Shown here: one piece after another, positions 7,077 through 9,880 of the stretch
Numbering within the stretch: the stretch's first letter is position 1
How the letters are laid out: every line of letters starts with the position of its first letter
Assembly: GCA_016720595.1 (NCBI GenBank)
Contig: JADKKI010000077.1
Location: forward strand, 1-9,880
DNA: 9,880 nucleotides
Source of the DNA: Myxococcales bacterium
Lineage (GTDB): Bacteria; Myxococcota_A; Polyangia; Haliangiales; Haliangiaceae
Direction of reading: 5' to 3'
Position numbers and translations under genes: made by a program
The notes under the pieces: model-generated
What the model was told of the DNA's origin: nothing
The model's database searches: none
The model's input: the letters and a program-made list of their open reading frames with translations, nothing else

Positions 7077-7620
7077 GCCTTCTCGACGGCGAAGGCGAGA
7101 TCCTTGACGTCCTTCTCGAGGGTGGCGCCACACGACGAGTACTCCTTGGCGCCATCCTCCCACGAGGCGACCACGACGATCGTCAGGTCTCCACTCTCGG
7201 CGATGATCGTGCGGCTCGACGCGCCCTTGACGTCATGATGACCTTGCCCTTGAGGTACGAGGCGTAGACCTTCTCGACCGTCGCGGCCCAGTCCCTGGAG
7301 ACGCACTCGCCATCGCAGTTCGAGCCGACGTCGAACTTGGTCATGAACCCCATGTCCTTGTCGGGCTTGAGGTTCGCAAAGCTGTCCATCTCCTGCTTCC
7401 AGCCCTTCGGGGCGGCGACCGTGTACGTGGTCTTGCTGCGGCCGCGCTTCTCGACGATCTCGCGCTTCTCGAACGTGACCTTGTCCTTGAGGGACGCGGG
7501 GACCAGCGCGTTGACGGCCGCGACATCCGAAGCTTGGCCTCGCCGCCTCCGCCCGCCTTCTTCTTGCCGCCGCACTGCGATCGCCGCAACACAGATGACT
7601 ACGAGTCCGAGCTTATTCAT
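7046..7620 (-). CDS. Predicted lipoprotein of unknown family, frameshifted
   Basis: About 190 residues. It starts [15 protein letters not shown], followed after a one-base frame change by [13 protein letters not shown]. This is a signal peptide with a lipobox (lipidated Cys near residue 17, codon 7572-7574) and a Lys/Gly spacer. The mature part reads [20 protein letters not shown], then a central beta-rich domain ([44 protein letters not shown]). After a frame change near 7233 come [40 protein letters not shown] and [12 protein letters not shown]. Four mature-domain Cys (CDGEC, SSC, KAC) could form two disulfides, consistent with export. The ATG at 7618-7620 has a strong ribosome-binding site and overlaps the regulator stop by 8 nt. 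Its own 3' end overlaps the next gene. I do not recognise the family. Its place after a sigma-54 activator suggests an envelope role, by inference only. Confidence 0.75.
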
Positions 7621-9088
7621 TGTCTGATCCTCCGGTGCCCTCTCCGCGGTGAATGCCGAGAGCACGCAATTTCTTGTACAGGTTGGTGCGTTCGATGCCA
7701 AGCGCCTGTGCGGTGCGCGAGATATTCCACTCGAACTCGGCCAGGCGGATACCGGATAAATTCGGACTCCACCTCCTCGCGGAACTCGCGAGGCTCTTGC
7801 CGGCGTAACGTCCGGGGATCGATGGCGGTCTGGGGCCCCCGAGGTGCGCTGGGCGCTCGGGGGCCGCGGGCCGCCGAGGTACGGCGGGGGTCCTTCTCGC
7901 GGATCACCTCGTCCGACGCGATCACGAGCCGCTCGACCACGTTGCGCAGCTCGCGGACGTTGCCCGGCCAGTCGTACTGCTTCAGACGCTCGAGCACGGG
8001 CTCGTCCACCGGCTTTGCAGCCGAGACCGTTCTCGTCACAGCACTCGCGCACGAACGATTCCACCAGCAGCGGGACATCTTCCCGGCGGTCCTTCAGATC
8101 GGGCGAGCGGATCGGCACCACGTTGAGGCGGAAGTACAGGTCCTCGCGGAACTGCCCATCCTTGACCATCTGTTCGAGATCGCGATTGGTGGCGGCCACC
8201 ACGCGGCAATCGGTGCGCAGGCTCTTCTCGCCGCCCACCCGCGTGAACTCTCCGGTCTGCAACACGCGCAGCACCTTGGCCTGCGCCGAGTGCGCCATGT
8301 CGCCGATCTCGTCGAGGAAGATCGTGCCGCCATCGGCCACCTCGAACAGCCCGCGCTTCTTCGCGATCGCGCCGGTGAACGCTCCGCGCTCGTGCCCGAA
8401 CAGCTCGCTCTCGATCAGCTCCGGCGGGATCGCCGCACAGTTGACCTTCACGAACGGCCCCGCAGACACCGAGCCATTGCGGTGGATCGCGCGCGCGATC
8501 AGCTCCTTGCCGGTGCCACTCTCGCCCGTGATCAGTACGCGGCTGCGCGTGGGCGCGACCTTGGCGATCTGCCGACGCAGGTCCGCATCACGGCCGCGTT
8601 GCCGAGCAGCTCCCACCGGGCATCCACGGCGCGGCGGAGATCGTGGACCTCCTTCCACATCTTGCGGCGCTCGAGTGCGTTGCGCGCCGTGACCACCACC
8701 CGGTGGCGATCGAGCGGCTTCTCCAGAGAAATCGAACGCGCGCCGAGCCGGGTGGCCGCGACCGCGTCCTCGATCGTCGCGTGGCCCGAGATCATGACCA
8801 CCGGGATCTCGACGTCCGCGAGGACATGCCGTCCTCACCGCGGGACGGGAGGTGCGCAGGAGGTCGAGACCATTGTCCTCGCCGAGCTTGACGTCGAGCA
8901 GGATCAGACCGACGGTCGCTCGCGCAGGATCTACGCCATCGGCCTCCGGCGATGGAGCCGGCCTCGTGGACCACGTGGCCCCCCGCCCTCGGACCATCCG
9001 CAGCGTGCGACGGATGTTCTTCTCGTCTCATCGACGATCAGGATCGGTTTGAAGAATGTTCACTGGAGGTCGCGGTCTCGTCGGTCAT
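7613..9088 (-). CDS. NtrX-like sigma-54-dependent response regulator, frameshifted
   Basis: A three-domain activator of about 490 residues. The receiver domain starts PILIVD with [10 protein letters not shown], has the phospho-acceptor Asp in [17 protein letters not shown], the conserved Ser in VVMISGHA and the Lys in EKPLD. The AAA+ domain is almost intact: Walker A GESGTGKE, the sigma-54 contact loop [11 protein letters not shown], Walker [13 protein letters not shown], sensor [11 protein letters not shown] and the arginine-finger region [32 protein letters not shown] ends the domain. The C-terminal helix-turn-helix ([29 protein letters not shown]) is of NtrX type. The start is the ATG 9086-9088, with AAGGGA six bases upstream. 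The stop TAA (7613-7615) overlaps the next gene. Frame changes cluster in the receiver (8570-9050) and near 7750-8010. One shift is an extra GA in what should encode VDDEKN. No partner kinase is visible in the window. Confidence 0.92.
7628..7633 (-). promoter_or_regulatory. Strong Shine-Dalgarno for the lipoprotein
   Basis: Minus strand GGAGGA, seven bases before the ATG at 7620. It lies inside the last codons of the upstream regulator gene and fixes the lipoprotein start. Together with the 8-nt gene overlap it supports coupled translation. Confidence 0.75.
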
Positions 9089-9094
9089 GTCTCG

Positions 9095-9100
9095 TCCCTT
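9095..9100 (-). promoter_or_regulatory. Shine-Dalgarno for the response regulator
   Basis: Minus strand AAGGGA, six bases before the ATG at 9088. It decides this start over internal candidates and makes the N-terminal extension ([14 protein letters not shown]) part of the protein. Confidence 0.6.
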
Positions 9101-9141
9101 GGGCGCGTCGCCGCGCCGCAGCCTGATCATCGGCAACGTCA

Positions 9142-9315
9142 TCACCACGCGAAGCCTCGCGTCGCGTCCGATTGCGGCTGCCGCCCCTCGTCCTCCCGCT
9201 CGAACCGCCCGCGCTGGCGCGATTCCACCAGAACGCGACGGCGAGCACCAGAGCGATCCCCGCACCGAGGTAGATCGGGCGGCGATCTGCTCGGGCTGCT
9301 CTGCGCGATCGTCAT
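9142..9315 (-). CDS. Small single-pass membrane protein, possibly frameshifted
   Basis: About 57 residues. The ATG at 9313-9315 opens MTIAQSSPSRSP and the same frame ends FEREDEGRQPQSDATRGFAW at the TGA 9142-9144. Between these, a frame one base off encodes a clear membrane segment (IYLGAGIALVLAVAFWWNR). That frame has far better GC third positions than the nominal open frame over the same bases. A compensating pair of indels is therefore the simplest reading: N-terminal hydrophilic stretch, one membrane helix, then a charged tail. It lies 53 bases upstream of the response-regulator start in the same direction, so it is probably part of that operon. The family is unknown. The alternative is that this is the 3' end of a larger membrane protein encoded to the right. 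Confidence 0.5.
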   Translation of the reverse strand: MTIAQSSPSRSPPDLPRCGDRSGARRRVLVESRQRGRFEREDEGRQPQSDATRGFAW

Positions 9316-9880
9316 CGGAGACAGGCGGACCTGCTAACAATCGGTGATCCGCGCGGGCTGCCCGCGCCGTCATCGCGGGGTGCGGGCTTCGGGCTCGGGC
9401 TCGGGCGCGGGCGTGGTCGCGTGACGGCCATCGCCGTGGACGACTGGGCGAGGCGAAACCTCGGCGGGACGCCGAAGTCGAGCGGGCGAGAGCCTGCGTG
9501 CACGTTGTTGACCGGCGCGCCGTCCCCACCATCGCTCGACGGCACTCCGCCGCGCACCGTGACGAGGCCGTCAGCCGTCGTCACGATCGCAGCGGCGGCG
9601 ACGGTCTGCGTGCGCCATGTCGGTCCACTCGGCGCGAGCGATGTACGCAGAGGTCCTGTCGGGTCCGTCCCTGCCACGCGTAGAGCTTGCGCCGGACGTG
9701 GTCCGGAACTCTCGAGCGTGTGGCGCGCGGCCCCTCGAGTGGCGGTGCCGGGGAGCTTGCCGACGATCTGCCGTGACATCGTAAGCGCCACGCCCGGCGA
9801 GGGCGGGACGTGGCACCTCGGTCGCCACGATCACCTTGGCCGCGCCGAATTTGGCTTGAGCGCGGCGACCTTGGTCGCGA
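9312..9880 (-). CDS. Unassigned coding region, incomplete at its 5' end, frameshifted
   Basis: Runs in from the right edge. Readable fragments in different minus-strand frames are GAAKVIVATEVP with GAYDVTAD, TSAYIARAEWTDMAH, then AAAAIVTTADGLVTVRGG and GDGAPVNNVHAG, followed by a proline-rich stretch and a stop. The beta-rich fragments and the VHAG motif before a Pro-rich tail are reminiscent of FecR-type periplasmic domains, but this is weak and I would not name it on this evidence. The end depends on which frame is right. One frame gives a Pro/Glu-rich tail (TTPAPEPEPEARTP) ending at 9370-9372. The other gives an Arg/Pro/Ser-rich tail ending at 9312-9314, where its TGA overlaps the ATG of the next small gene. 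Probably the first visible gene of the minus-strand operon. Confidence 0.4.

Noticed and set aside
7534..9126. Long plus-strand open frame of 530 codons
   Set aside because: It lies antisense to the sigma-54 activator, whose motifs are unmistakable on the minus strand. Long antisense frames are common in GC-rich DNA.
9312..9880. Sensor kinase partner of the response regulator
   Set aside because: No histidine box and no N or G boxes (such as GxGLGL) can be read in any minus-strand frame here.
1..9880. CRISPR array, tRNA or rRNA genes
   Set aside because: No regularly spaced repeats with unique spacers and no recognisable tRNA or rRNA sequence were seen on either strand by eye.

Overview
The window is very GC-rich, with G or C at most third codon positions. 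It carries lipoproteins of a Cys-rich plus glycine-rich type and an NtrC-type sigma-54 activator. This mix points to a myxobacterium-like member of Myxococcota (the old Deltaproteobacteria), possibly of the Haliangium/Kofleria kind. The taxonomic call is inference from gene content, because no rRNA or marker gene is present. Most genes are broken by small indels that leave conserved motifs readable in alternating frames. This looks more like uncorrected sequencing or assembly error than decay. The protease at 4391-5857 and the small membrane protein at 2104-2484 are intact.

Left part (1-1850): an NAD(P)-dependent epimerase/dehydratase (minus strand, running off the left edge) is transcribed away from a LysR-type regulator (plus strand). 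They share a 56-bp AT-rich gap whose TTGCAAT repeats form a plausible LysR operator. Middle-left (1851-2484): a spacer with a 13-bp direct repeat, then a small polytopic membrane protein of unknown function.

Middle (2485-5857): a glycine-rich surface lipoprotein gene (minus strand) is bracketed by two diverged 80-bp direct repeats containing paired TGTCCGA boxes. It is transcribed away from an intact DEG9-like serine protease (trypsin domain plus two PDZ domains) in which the usual catalytic Asp appears to be Glu.

Right part (5899-9880): a tightly packed minus-strand cluster, read from right to left. It has an incomplete, unassigned gene (possibly FecR-like), a tiny single-pass membrane protein, an NtrX-like response regulator with receiver, AAA+ and DNA-binding domains, a Cys-containing lipoprotein, and a periplasmic helical-repeat protein with C-terminal membrane helices. 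The last three overlap one another (8 nt and about 31 nt), so they are probably one translationally coupled operon. No sensor kinase is visible. The operon looks like an envelope-signalling unit of unknown purpose, and it is the best candidate in the window for an undescribed system. The membrane gene ends in a 76-nt tandem duplication of its last 24 or so codons.
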